From Microcoleus sp036705565 (GTDB lineage Bacteria > Cyanobacteriota > Cyanobacteriia > Cyanobacteriales > Microcoleaceae): DNA of 64,000 bases. Positions 22,679 through 31,167 of this stretch are shown piece after piece. The DNA is taken from assembly GCA_036705565.1 (NCBI GenBank), contig JAUBUY010000025.1, one strand, 5' to 3'. The position numbers and the translations under genes are program-made. Position 1 is the first letter of the stretch. Every line of letters begins with the position of its first letter. The notes beneath the pieces were generated by a model. It was given only the letters and a program-made list of their open reading frames with translations. It was not told the origin of the DNA and searched no databases.

Positions 22679-23467
22679 TTACTTTGAACTAAGAATATTT
22701 TTTTGCAATTTTTGACGAGTTTTACCGTCGATTATCTCTTTGCCAACATTGGGTTTGCTGACATTAACTCGGACAAAATCGATATCATCTTTTTCGGTAA
22801 ATTTGCGATCGCCATCGGAGTCTTTTCTAATTGTAACAAAAATCCCGCCGCTCTTTTTATCAAATACCCAACTCATTAACTGGGTATCGGGCGGAGTGAT
22901 TGCCTGAAGCGATTTGCCTGCCAAGTTAGATAAATATCCAACGATCGCGTCTGCATCGTCAAGTTTGCCATCAGCATTTGTGTCGCTATCTATGATATGA
23001 AACAACAGCAATTGATTCTGAGGCTTGCTGGATACTTTTTTGGAGGGATTTTGCTTCGGTTGATTTGTTTGTTCATTTTGATCGCTGGGATTTTCTATAT
23101 CTTTTTTACCTGGCAAATATTCAAATTTAGATATTAACGCTTTTCTATTTAATAGAATATTAGATTCTCCGTTAGTTTTGTTATAAAAAATCATATTATA
23201 ACCAATCATACGACGGCCCCTTGACAAACTTAATTTTGATGAGATAGGATTGTGTCCATATTTTTTTTCATCGCTAGATAGGATAACGGGAATCATAATA
23301 TATTCTGATTCAGGGTCAACGATTAAATCGTCGTAAGCAACCTGTGGCTGTAGCTTTTCTGCTTTTTTCTGTGCTTGAGTTACTATTTTGGTTGAACTGC
23401 ATGATAGGGTAATAACAATTAGGGCAACTGTGGTGACCACCTTACGAAAAATATTATGATTTATCAT
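22679..23467 (-). CDS. Predicted lipoprotein with EF-hand-like Ca-binding segments
   Basis: 262 residues. The N-terminus (KVVTTVALIVITLSCSS) is a lipoprotein signal peptide with the lipobox Cys at about residue 23, so export and lipid anchoring are expected. Two acidic loops, DSDTNADGKLDDADA and DSDGDRKFTEKDD, look like single EF-hand or dockerin-type calcium loops. A Gln/Asn/Lys-rich low-complexity segment lies between them (about 120-145). Function unknown. It is 42 bp upstream of the HIRAN gene and probably cotranscribed. Confidence 0.8.
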   Translation of the reverse strand: MINHNIFRKVVTTVALIVITLSCSSTKIVTQAQKKAEKLQPQVAYDDLIVDPESEYIMIPVILSSDEKKYGHNPISSKLSLSRGRRMIGYNMIFYNKTNGESNILLNRKALISKFEYLPGKKDIENPSDQNEQTNQPKQNPSKKVSSKPQNQLLLFHIIDSDTNADGKLDDADAIVGYLSNLAGKSLQAITPPDTQLMSWVFDKKSGGIFVTIRKDSDGDRKFTEKDDIDFVRVNVSKPNVGKEIIDGKTRQKLQKNILSSK

Positions 23468-23690
23468 GAGTTTTTAGATTTGAGATAAGTAGGTAGGTGC
23501 AATAAACTTTGGTATGCAACAGAATGTAAAGCTATCATAAGCGCAAGCGAATTGCGACGTTTAACGAACAATGACATACTTATGTATTTTACCGCTCATC
23601 TGCTTAGATAGTTATTGTTATTTTATTCTAACTAGCCGATCGCTGTCACGTTCAGCGATCGGTAAACCCATCTAAAAAAACAGAATACCC

Positions 23691-23723
23691 AGATCCTCGA
23701 CTTCTTTAAGAAGTGGAGGATCT
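23691..23723 (-). terminator. Terminator hairpin downstream of leuC
   Basis: A stem AGATCCTC/GAGGATCT continues inward as ACTTCTT/AAGAAGT. On the minus strand a run of seven T lies 11 bases after the stem. The same CAGAATACCC-plus-hairpin module follows the subtilase gene at 26985-27030. The remaining bases of 23468-23749 show no gene. Confidence 0.75.
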
Positions 23724-23749
23724 AAGATTCTAAACATCGCTAACAACTT

Positions 23750-25072
23750 CTAACACAGGAATTCGCGCGGATCGGTGACATACCCAGTCAGCGCCGAAGC
23801 CGCCGCCGTGTAAGGCGAAGCGAGATAAACTTGCGCTTCTTTATTCCCCATGCGGCCGGGGAAATTCCGGTTAGTTGTAGATACACAAATTTCTGGTTCA
23901 TTCATCCGCCCAAAAGTATCTTTCGGCCCGCCCAAACAAGCGGCGCAAGAAGGCGCGGCAGGTTCAATGCAGCCGGCAGCTAAGAAGATTTCCGAAAGCG
24001 TTTGACCATCGTATTTTGTGACAAACAAATCTTCGTAAACTTTCTGAGTTGCTGGTACTAAATACGTCGGAACTTTGACTTGATTTCCTTTGAGAATGCG
24101 GGCGGCATTTAGAAAGTCGGAGGTTTTGCCGCCGGTGCAGGAACCGATGTAAACTCGATCGATCTTGACATCGCGACAGTTGCGCGCTAAGTCGCGGTTG
24201 TCGGGAGAGTGCGGTTTGGCGACGACTGGTTCTAATTGGGTGACATCGTAGGTGCGATCGCTATAAAATTTAGCATCCCCATCGCTGTAAAATGAATCGA
24301 AGGGTTTATCAGTCCGCGAAGTAACGTAATCAAACGTAGTTTTGTCCGGCGCAACCGTGCCGTTTTTACCGCCAGCTTCAATCACCATATTGCACAGCGT
24401 CATCCGTTCTTCCATCGTCAAACGTTCAACTGTATCGCCGGCAAATTCCATCGTCCGGTAGTTAGCACCCGCAACGCTAATATCACCAATAATCTGCAAA
24501 ATTAGGTCTTTTGCTAACAAATAATCCGGCAGTTCACCGTTAAACACAAAGCGCATGGTTGCGGGAACTTTGATTAACAGTTTGCCGGTTCCCATGATAA
24601 AAGCCGCGTCTGTATTGCCGATACCGGTGGCGAATTGTCCGAAAGCGCCGGCATTACAGGTGTGGGAATCTGTGCCGAAGAGCACTTCCCCTGGTCTGGT
24701 GTGGCCTTCTTGTGCTAGCGCGATGTGGCAAACTCCTTTGTAGTCGGGATTTGCTTTGAAGTCCGATCGATCCGTGATGTCGTAAAAGTATTTTATCCCT
24801 TGTTCTTTCGCAAAATCGCGGAGAATATCGACGTTGCGGTTAGCGCGTTCGTCGTTGGTGAAAATGTAGTGGTCTGGAATGAGGACGATTTTGTCAGGGT
24901 TCCAGACTTTTGCATTCTCACCGAATTCGCGTTTGAAAACGCCGATGGTGCCGGGGCCGCAGACATCGTGGGTCATCAACACGTCTGTTTCTACCCAAAT
25001 ATTTTCTCCGGGCTCAACTTTAGTGCGGCCTGATGCTTTGGCTAATATTTTTTCGGTCAGAGTCATTCCCAT
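23750..25072 (-). CDS. leuC: 3-isopropylmalate dehydratase large subunit
   Basis: A 440-residue aconitase-family protein. In leucine synthesis, LeuC with LeuD isomerises 2- to 3-isopropylmalate using a [4Fe-4S] cluster. Seen: VWVETD-like start, HDVCGPGTIG, FGTDSHTCNAGAFGQFATGIG, and cluster Cys residues in GSCTGGK and SCAACLGGP, plus NRNFPGRMG. The shorter length is of the archaeal-type (HACN/LeuC2) branch, so a homoaconitase-like substrate cannot be fully excluded, though leucine synthesis is the usual role in cyanobacteria. No leuD gene is adjacent. Start ATG at 25072; a second ATG two codons later is possible. Confidence 0.95.
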   Translation of the reverse strand: MGMTLTEKILAKASGRTKVEPGENIWVETDVLMTHDVCGPGTIGVFKREFGENAKVWNPDKIVLIPDHYIFTNDERANRNVDILRDFAKEQGIKYFYDITDRSDFKANPDYKGVCHIALAQEGHTRPGEVLFGTDSHTCNAGAFGQFATGIGNTDAAFIMGTGKLLIKVPATMRFVFNGELPDYLLAKDLILQIIGDISVAGANYRTMEFAGDTVERLTMEERMTLCNMVIEAGGKNGTVAPDKTTFDYVTSRTDKPFDSFYSDGDAKFYSDRTYDVTQLEPVVAKPHSPDNRDLARNCRDVKIDRVYIGSCTGGKTSDFLNAARILKGNQVKVPTYLVPATQKVYEDLFVTKYDGQTLSEIFLAAGCIEPAAPSCAACLGGPKDTFGRMNEPEICVSTTNRNFPGRMGNKEAQVYLASPYTAAASALTGYVTDPREFLC

Positions 25073-25329
25073 AGTGCGATCGCTCTTTTTTATTTGATGC
25101 TACATAGTGTATTGTAAGCGAAACATCGCCTGATGTTGACAGGTAATTTATCAACTAAACATTTTCTTCAATCTTAAATCTCAAATCTCAAGTCGATTGA
25201 CTGTCACTTTCTTTTTCGCCGATCGCCAATCTCTACAATAGCCTCTACTTCGATTAACACAAAAATAAAATTTATGCAAGTCCCTCGATTATGCGACTGG
25301 TAACTAACAGCTAGCCACTGTTATTATAC

Positions 25330-25419
25330 GACTTATGCAAAGACTATACTTGTATGGTGCGCCGAAGAACACCATACAAGTACACATAGTGTCAAAATAG
25401 AAGGAATGCAGCGTAAGTC
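25330..25419. repeat. MITE-like element, ends GACTTATGC/GCGTAAGTC
   Basis: 90 bp with near-perfect inverted ends of a type (TAGGACTTACGC) seen in many cyanobacterial genomes, enclosing a 12-bp perfect hairpin ACTTGTATGGTG/CACCATACAAGT. It lies in the 628-bp gap between leuC and the subtilase. The rest of that gap holds a short TCTCAAA repeat near 25175 and half an AAACCGGGTTT element near 25571, and no gene. Confidence 0.75.
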
Positions 25420-25700
25420 CTACAAATGAGAATTTCGCAGCAATTAGATTAAGTCACTTTTGTCACTTGCCCTTGCAAGCTTAGATTTGGAAAATGAAAC
25501 AGCCTTGGGATTAAAGAACTCTCTTTTGCAAATAAACGCATTATCCAAAGCTAATTGAATTAACAAAAAAAAACCGGGTTTCATCAGGAGCAAGACAGCT
25601 TAATTTCGACAACTCAACCTGAAGAGAAATCAATGTCATAAAAGCTGTCAGAGATTTCTCATCCCAGTCAAACCGTCAAATACTCAATAAGAGGTATTTT

Positions 25701-26981
25701 ATGTCTCAACAACCTAGTTTTCCCATCCCAGAAACTGCCCAAGCCGATGCAACAACAGGGCGTTACATTATTACTTTCGGCGAAGATGCAGTGACAGAAG
25801 GATTAGACCTCTTGAGCGACCAAACTGGTATCAGAGGACTGGCAAATGCTTCCGATTTCGCGGACTCTGCTCTAGACTTGATCCAAATTGAAGCTGCAGG
25901 GGGAGCGGTGTTTCCTACTCTCGGCGTTGCCGTTGTTTCCTTAGACGAAGAGGCTTTCAGCAGCGTCATGACATCAGCGGGAGAGGATTCGGCTATTCTG
26001 GCGATCGAACCAGAGCGCACTTTCTACGCCATTGGCGATGGGTTGTCGGCAGATTACCTGCGGGGCTATCGCGATGCGGTGGATAACCTGTACGACAAAG
26101 CCACTAATACAGAGGTAGCAGAAATCAAGAAACCACGATGTTTTGCTGATGATATCGAGTCTACTTGGGGTTTGAAGGCAACGAAGGTGATGAATTCTCT
26201 GCTGACTGGTAGCGGAATGAAAGTTGCGGTGCTGGATACGGGGATGGATTTATTGCATCCTGACTTCGCGGGCCGATCGATCATATCGCAGTCCTTCGTA
26301 CCAGGGGAGGACGTACAAGATGTCAACAGTCATGGCACGCACTGCATTGGGACAGCGTGCGGGTTCAAGGATCTGAACGGCCGGCGGTACGGGATCGCTT
26401 ACGAATCGACCATTTATGTCGGTAAAGTGTTGAGCAATGCCGGTAGTGGCGCTGGTGCCTGGATTCTGGCTGGCATGGAATGGGCGATCGCCAACGGCTG
26501 TCAAGTGATCTCGATGTCATTAGGAAACCCCACTCGAACACCGTCTACTGCTTACGAAACTGTCGGCCGCCGATCGCTGCAAAATGGGTGTCTGATCGTG
26601 GCAGCAGCCGGCAATAACGGACGAACCGGAGGAAGCGTCGGACAACCAGCCAATAGCCAGTCGATTATGGCTGTTGCAGCGATCGATAACTGCGAGGCAG
26701 TGGCTGACTTCTCGGCTAAATCTGGCATATTTCCAGGGGCTAAAGTCGATATCGCCGCTCCGGGAGTGGAAATATACTCATCAGTGCCTATGGAGCAAGG
26801 GCGTTATGCTGCTTACAATGGCACTAGCATGGCTACACCGCACGTGGCTGGGCTCGCGGCCCTGTATGCCGAATCGACTGGTAAACGAGGTGCTGAACTT
26901 TGGCAATTGCTGACTTCCTATGCTATGGCGCTACCCTTGCCAAATACTCGTGTCGGAAGCGGTTTAGTACAAGCTCCGTAA
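25701..26981 (+). CDS. Subtilisin-like serine protease (S8) with I9-like propeptide
   Basis: A 426-residue S8 peptidase. Residues about 20-112 (GRYIITFGEDA...AVVSLDEEAFSS...ILAIEPERTFYA) resemble an inhibitor-I9 propeptide. The catalytic domain has Asp179 (VAVLDTGMD), His211 (SHGTHC), the oxyanion Asn near 305 (AAAGNNG) and Ser376 (NGTSMATPH). All three catalytic residues are present. No classical signal peptide precedes the propeptide, so it is either cytosolic or exported another way. AAGAGG eight bases before the ATG supports the start. It is followed, after a hairpin, by a small I9-like protein. Confidence 0.93.
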   Translation: MSQQPSFPIPETAQADATTGRYIITFGEDAVTEGLDLLSDQTGIRGLANASDFADSALDLIQIEAAGGAVFPTLGVAVVSLDEEAFSSVMTSAGEDSAILAIEPERTFYAIGDGLSADYLRGYRDAVDNLYDKATNTEVAEIKKPRCFADDIESTWGLKATKVMNSLLTGSGMKVAVLDTGMDLLHPDFAGRSIISQSFVPGEDVQDVNSHGTHCIGTACGFKDLNGRRYGIAYESTIYVGKVLSNAGSGAGAWILAGMEWAIANGCQVISMSLGNPTRTPSTAYETVGRRSLQNGCLIVAAAGNNGRTGGSVGQPANSQSIMAVAAIDNCEAVADFSAKSGIFPGAKVDIAAPGVEIYSSVPMEQGRYAAYNGTSMATPHVAGLAALYAESTGKRGAELWQLLTSYAMALPLPNTRVGSGLVQAP

Positions 26982-26995
26982 TGCAGAATACCCAA

Positions 26996-27025
26996 ATCCC
27001 CGCAGCACTTTAAGCCTGCGGGGAT
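26996..27025 (+). terminator. Hairpin between subtilase and inhibitor genes
   Basis: A perfect 10-bp stem ATCCCCGCAG/CTGCGGGGAT with a 10-nt loop, 14 bp after the protease stop. No clear T-run follows, so it may attenuate rather than end transcription into the small gene. Its flanks match the hairpin module after leuC. Confidence 0.6.
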
Positions 27026-27080
27026 CTAACAGAAGACAATTTACAATAGCGCAATGGATTTGCTCCAAAGGATGCTAAAT

Positions 27081-27308
27081 ATGTCTGACGAACAAGTACA
27101 GCGCATCATAGTGAGTGTTGACGACCAAAACATATCGGTAATTCAATCGGTTGTCACTGCCTTAGAATCGGCGGGAATGAAAGTGGATGAGGTACTGCCT
27201 GTGATTGGTATCGTTATTGGAGAAGTTTCTCAATCGAAGCTAGAAGGACTAAAGACAGTACCGGGCGTGGCTAGTGTCGAGATCGATCGAGAAATGCAGG
27301 CAATTTAA
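27081..27308 (+). CDS. Small I9 propeptide-like protein, probable inhibitor of the adjacent protease
   Basis: 75 residues. The pattern RIIVSVDDQ, then a helix, then GIVIGEVSQSKLEGLKTVPGVASVEIDREMQ is that of free-standing peptidase inhibitor I9 domains, which have the beta-alpha-beta fold of subtilisin propeptides. The frame is open nine codons earlier (ATG at 27054), but the ATG at 27081 has AAAGGA properly spaced before it. It lies 99 bp after the subtilase. I infer it inhibits or helps fold that protease. Homologues are sometimes mis-annotated as aldolases. Confidence 0.75.
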   Translation: MSDEQVQRIIVSVDDQNISVIQSVVTALESAGMKVDEVLPVIGIVIGEVSQSKLEGLKTVPGVASVEIDREMQAI

Positions 27309-27310
27309 AC

Positions 27311-28048
27311 CTATAATTTAGGGGTTAGTAGATCCAGTTTTGCTAATCCCAAATACCGAACACCTTCCGGTGTCACATCAAACCGACAAGGCAAAACCTC
27401 TACACCTTCACTTATAGCCTGTCTGAACAATTCTCCGTAAAGGCGATCGGCACTATCTCCCGGAGCAAAATCAGTACAATCCCCGCGATTGATAAAATAC
27501 AGCATTACAGCCCTCGAACCCTGCCGCACAACTTCTATCAATTCCCGCAAATGTTTCTGTCCCCTCTCCGTCACTGTATCGGGAAATAAAGCCAACTCCT
27601 CTTTTACCCAAGTTGTATTTTTCACTTCCAGAAAAATCGGTTTTTCCTCACCAGTTAGCCAAAAATCCACTCTACTTTTTTTATCACTGCCGTAAACAAC
27701 CTCCGGTTGAATTAAACTATAATTGCCCAACTCAGGAAATAATTTCAATTCCAAAGCTAATTTAACTACTCGATTTGGCAGCCCAGTATTAACTCCCACC
27801 CAAGTTGGCACAGTGTCGCAAACTTTAATTAATTCCCAAGTATAAGCTAACTTGCGTTTAGGATTGTCGCTGGGAGATACTAGCACTGGATTGCCCGGAA
27901 TGTAAACACCTGTCATCGGGCCAGTATTCGGACAGTGCGCGGTGATGATTTCTCCCGAATCTAGTTCGATTTCGGCAAAAAATCGCTTGTAACGTTTGAT
28001 GAGAATTCCGGGTAAAAGAGGAGGATATTTGTAAATTAAGTCAGTCAT
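27311..28048 (-). CDS. sfsA: Sugar fermentation stimulation protein A homologue
   Basis: A 245-residue SfsA-family protein. The family has an N-terminal OB-like fold and a nuclease-like C-terminal domain; its exact role is unsettled (DNA binding and maltose gene stimulation reported in Escherichia coli). Seen: RYKRFFAEIELDSGE, AHCPNTGPMTGV, the nuclease-like triad region SRVDFWL and FLEVKNTTW, and AVMLYFINRGDC. It is convergent with the inhibitor gene, with only a 2-bp gap. A TTTTAGA heptad run begins four bases upstream of its start codon. Confidence 0.93.
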   Translation of the reverse strand: MTDLIYKYPPLLPGILIKRYKRFFAEIELDSGEIITAHCPNTGPMTGVYIPGNPVLVSPSDNPKRKLAYTWELIKVCDTVPTWVGVNTGLPNRVVKLALELKLFPELGNYSLIQPEVVYGSDKKSRVDFWLTGEEKPIFLEVKNTTWVKEELALFPDTVTERGQKHLRELIEVVRQGSRAVMLYFINRGDCTDFAPGDSADRLYGELFRQAISEGVEVLPCRFDVTPEGVRYLGLAKLDLLTPKL

Positions 28049-28456
28049 TCGATTTTAGATTTTAGATTTTAGATTTTAGATTCTCGATTGTAGATTATAC
28101 CTATAACCGAATACCTGGTTCCGAACTTTTTAAATAAGTCTGGGAGCTAACACAATCAGTCATAAGTTATCAACTATTATGTTATTTTTCTGCTTTTATT
28201 AACTCATTTGTTTCATCATTTTTAGATTGTAGATTGTAGATTTTAGATTTTAGATTGAAGCATCATAGCACGAAACGGCGGTTGGTAGTTAGGACGAATA
28301 GTCCCGATCGATTATTGAATTTCCGCAAGTCAGTAATATCGATAAAATTGGTATAAACGCAATTCCCCCTAGAAGTTTTATCAGTTCATGATATGATTCT
28401 CCCGATTCGCGATTAAAATAAGTGAATCCTTTTAGCACTAGCGTTTGTAACCATTT
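28049..28456. other. Intergenic interval with two TTTTAGA heptad runs
   Basis: Heptad runs at 28052-28094 (adjacent to the sfsA start) and 28218-28258, both mixed with TTGTAGA variants. Between sfsA and murJ, which are divergent, there must be two promoters, but I see no convincing pair of boxes and no gene. Confidence 0.7.
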
Positions 28457-30070
28457 GTGTCCCAATTACAGAAGCCCTCTCGTTCCCTCGCAGGGATTGC
28501 CGGCATTGTCGCAGTCGCCACTCTAATTAGCAAAGTCTTTGGATTGGTGCGCCAAATTGCGATCGCCGCAGCCTTTGGAGTCGGTGTCGCCGTCGATGCC
28601 TACAACTACGCCTACGTCATCCCTGGTTTCTTATTTATTTTGCTGGGAGGGATTAACGGGCCATTTCACAGCGCCATAGTCAGTGTTTTAGCCCGCCGGG
28701 ATAAAAAAGAAGCAGCACCCTTAGTCGAGACTATCACCACCTTAGTCGGGGGCTTGTTGCTGTTGGTGACGATCGCTTTAATTATTTTTGCAGATCCGCT
28801 GATCGATTTGGTGGCACCGGGATTAAATAGAACAGCCGAAGGTTTACAAATTAAAGCAATTGCCGTCCAGCAATTTCGGATTATGGCACCGATGGCATTA
28901 CTTTCAGGCTTAATCGGCATTGGTTTCGGCACTCTCAACGCCGCCGATATGTACTGGTTGCCTTCGATTAGCCCTTTATTTTCCAGCGTTGCACTTGTCG
29001 GCGGTTTGGGGATTCTCGCACTGCAAATCGGAAACAAAATTATTCAGCCAGAATTCGCACTAATTGGCGGCTTAGTGTTAGCTTGGGGAACTTTAGCGGG
29101 CGCAGTTTTGCAGTGGTTGGTGCAACTAGCGGCACAGTGGCGCGCCGGCTTGGGAACATTGCGCTTGCGGTTTAATTTTAAACGGCCGGGAGTGCCAGAA
29201 GTAATTAAGGTGATGCTTCCTGCTACCTTATCATCAGGAATGCTGCAAATTAATGTTTATACTGACCTATTTTTCGCATCCTACATCCCTCAAGCTGCCT
29301 CTGCGATGGGTTACAGTGGCTTGTTAGTTATGACGCCTTTAGGCATCATTTCTAATGTAATTTTAGTGCCATTTCTCCCCATATTTTCTCGCCTCACCGA
29401 TCCGAGAGATTGGCCGGAATTAAAAGCTCGAATTCGTCAATCTTTAATTTTGACGGCCCTGACGATGCTGCCGCTGAGCGCTTTAATGGTAACACTTGCC
29501 GGGCCGATCGTCCGCGTGGTTTACGAACGCTATGCTTTTGATCGATCGGCCTCGGAGTTTGTCACGCCGATATTGATGGCTTACAGTATTGGAATGTTTG
29601 TGTATTTGGGACGCGACGTTTTGGTACGGGTATTTTACGCTTTGGGAGACGGAGAAACGCCTTTTCGCATCAGTATTATCAATATCTTTTTAAACGGTCT
29701 TTTGGATTATTTGTTAGTTGGAGCTTTTGGCGCGCCCGGATTAGTTTTGGCGACGGTGGGAGTGAATCTTGTTTCGATGATTATGCTTTTGTACTTATTA
29801 GATAAAAAGCTGGGTGGCCTGCCTTGGGGGGAGTGGAGTTTGCCTTTTCTGGGCTTAACTTCTGCCAGTTCTGTAACTGCTTTCGTTACATTGGCTACTC
29901 TGCAAGGCTGTCAAAGAGTTTTGGGTACTGAAGGTTTAGTAATTCAATTAGTGCAGTTGAGTGTGGCAAGTTTTGTAGGGTTAGGGGTTTTTGCCCTGTT
30001 TGTTAGTCAGATGAAGTTGCCGGAAGTTGATATGTTTGTCGATCGCATTCGCGGCCGTTTTCGCAAATAA
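28457..30070 (+). CDS. murJ: Lipid II flippase
   Basis: MurJ (MviN) moves lipid II across the plasma membrane for peptidoglycan synthesis. 537 residues with about 14 hydrophobic spans. Seen: the family start AGIAGIVAVATLISKVFGLVRQ, the VDAYNYAYVIPGFLF block, the RIMAPMALLSGL segment, and VRVVYERYAFD. The start is a GTG at 28457 (SQLQKPSRS), the first start-like codon giving a full N-terminus. Complete. Confidence 0.95.
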   Translation: MSQLQKPSRSLAGIAGIVAVATLISKVFGLVRQIAIAAAFGVGVAVDAYNYAYVIPGFLFILLGGINGPFHSAIVSVLARRDKKEAAPLVETITTLVGGLLLLVTIALIIFADPLIDLVAPGLNRTAEGLQIKAIAVQQFRIMAPMALLSGLIGIGFGTLNAADMYWLPSISPLFSSVALVGGLGILALQIGNKIIQPEFALIGGLVLAWGTLAGAVLQWLVQLAAQWRAGLGTLRLRFNFKRPGVPEVIKVMLPATLSSGMLQINVYTDLFFASYIPQAASAMGYSGLLVMTPLGIISNVILVPFLPIFSRLTDPRDWPELKARIRQSLILTALTMLPLSALMVTLAGPIVRVVYERYAFDRSASEFVTPILMAYSIGMFVYLGRDVLVRVFYALGDGETPFRISIINIFLNGLLDYLLVGAFGAPGLVLATVGVNLVSMIMLLYLLDKKLGGLPWGEWSLPFLGLTSASSVTAFVTLATLQGCQRVLGTEGLVIQLVQLSVASFVGLGVFALFVSQMKLPEVDMFVDRIRGRFRK

Positions 30071-30582
30071 ACATCCGAAATTGGCGGCAGATTCAAGGAA
30101 TCAATAAAAGTGCGAGATCCCTTAAGTAGACAAAATACCATAAAGGGCGATCGTCCTTAAATCCAAATCAACACTCCGAAGCGTCCATCCGCGTATATCC
30201 GCCACCATCTGCGGTCAAAAATTCCAGAGTAATTAACAAAGGCGATGTCTAGATTCTCAAGATATCGTCAAACTTTATGCTGTCTGGCAAAATAGCCAAT
30301 AAAAATCCGCTAAAAAAAATAAACCCTCATACCCACAGCCTCTTTTGGATGCCTAAATTATGTCCTCATGGAAAAGATCCGACTTTTCCGACTTTAAGAT
30401 CCGACTTTTCCGACTTTACAGAGGCAGAAGCCGGAAGCAATGATAGAGATAGGGAAAGCCAACCCACGATGTCTAAATTGTAAAGATATCGTAAACCTGG
30501 ATGTTGTGTTGCCAAGTGTTAAATAAAAACATGGTATAAAAAATATGTCTTTAGTATGATATATTAAATTTGCATCTATGCT
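30071..30582. other. Intergenic interval with short direct repeats
   Basis: No gene seen. A 21-bp unit beginning AAGATCCGACTTTTCCGACT is present twice in tandem near 30376-30419. Two diverged copies of a segment beginning CGATGTCTA and containing AGATATCGT lie near 30243 and 30468. They may mark old insertions or rearrangements next to the decayed sulfotransferase gene. Confidence 0.6.
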
Positions 30583-31060
30583 ATGTACATTCATTCCCAC
30601 GCGAAGCCAGTGAGATCCCACTTCATATCAGGACTACCCCGCTCAGGCTCTACTTTACTGGCTGCACTACTACGACAAAATCCCCGGTTTCACAGCGCTA
30701 TGACTTCCCCTGTTGGGGGCGCAAGTCGATCGAATGCTGTCAGCCGTGACCCAAAACAATCAGTGTTCCGTGTTTATTTCCCTGAACTAAAACCGACGCT
30801 GATTATGAGTATCTTTTCGGCTGACTACCAGCCACAAGCGGAAAAAGAAGCGATCGGCGACACCAATCGCCTGTGATGCAGCAAACTGTCATTAATCCTG
30901 GCACTATTTCCCGAAGCCAAAGTGATCTGCTGTATCAGAAACATCGCTTGAATTATGGACAGCATCGAGCTACTAATTCGCGGTAACGCCTTGGATGTTT
31001 CCAGGTTATTTAATCCTCCAGCGGAACGGGCTAACAATTTTACCGCCCGATTTATTTAAG
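30583..31060 (+). pseudogene. Decayed sulfotransferase gene
   Basis: The first 97 codons encode HFISGLPRSGSTLLAALLRQ, the PAPS-binding 5'-PSB loop of a sulfotransferase, ending in IGDTNRL and a stop. A second segment from about 30897 in a shifted frame reads LALFPEAKVICCIRN, then a TGA where the family has Trp, then IMDSIELLIRGNALDVSRLF. So at least one frameshift and one nonsense change separate parts of one former gene, and the C-terminal half of the family is missing. Confidence 0.82.
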
Positions 31061-31105
31061 CAATAGAACTAATAAATTCTTCAGTCATCATAGGGATCAC
31101 TTAAG

Positions 31106-31140
31106 ATTTGAGGCGGGGGTTGAAACCCCGGCCGGACTTG
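31106..31140. repeat. Partial AGTCCG-type palindromic element
   Basis: GAGGCGGGGGTTGAAACCCC followed by GGCCGGACTT, matching one arm of the MITE at 16296-16429 and 40336-40471. It lies 30 bp before the giant-protein start. Confidence 0.6.
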
Positions 31141-31167
31141 GATGTAAACAATATATAGATATCAAGG

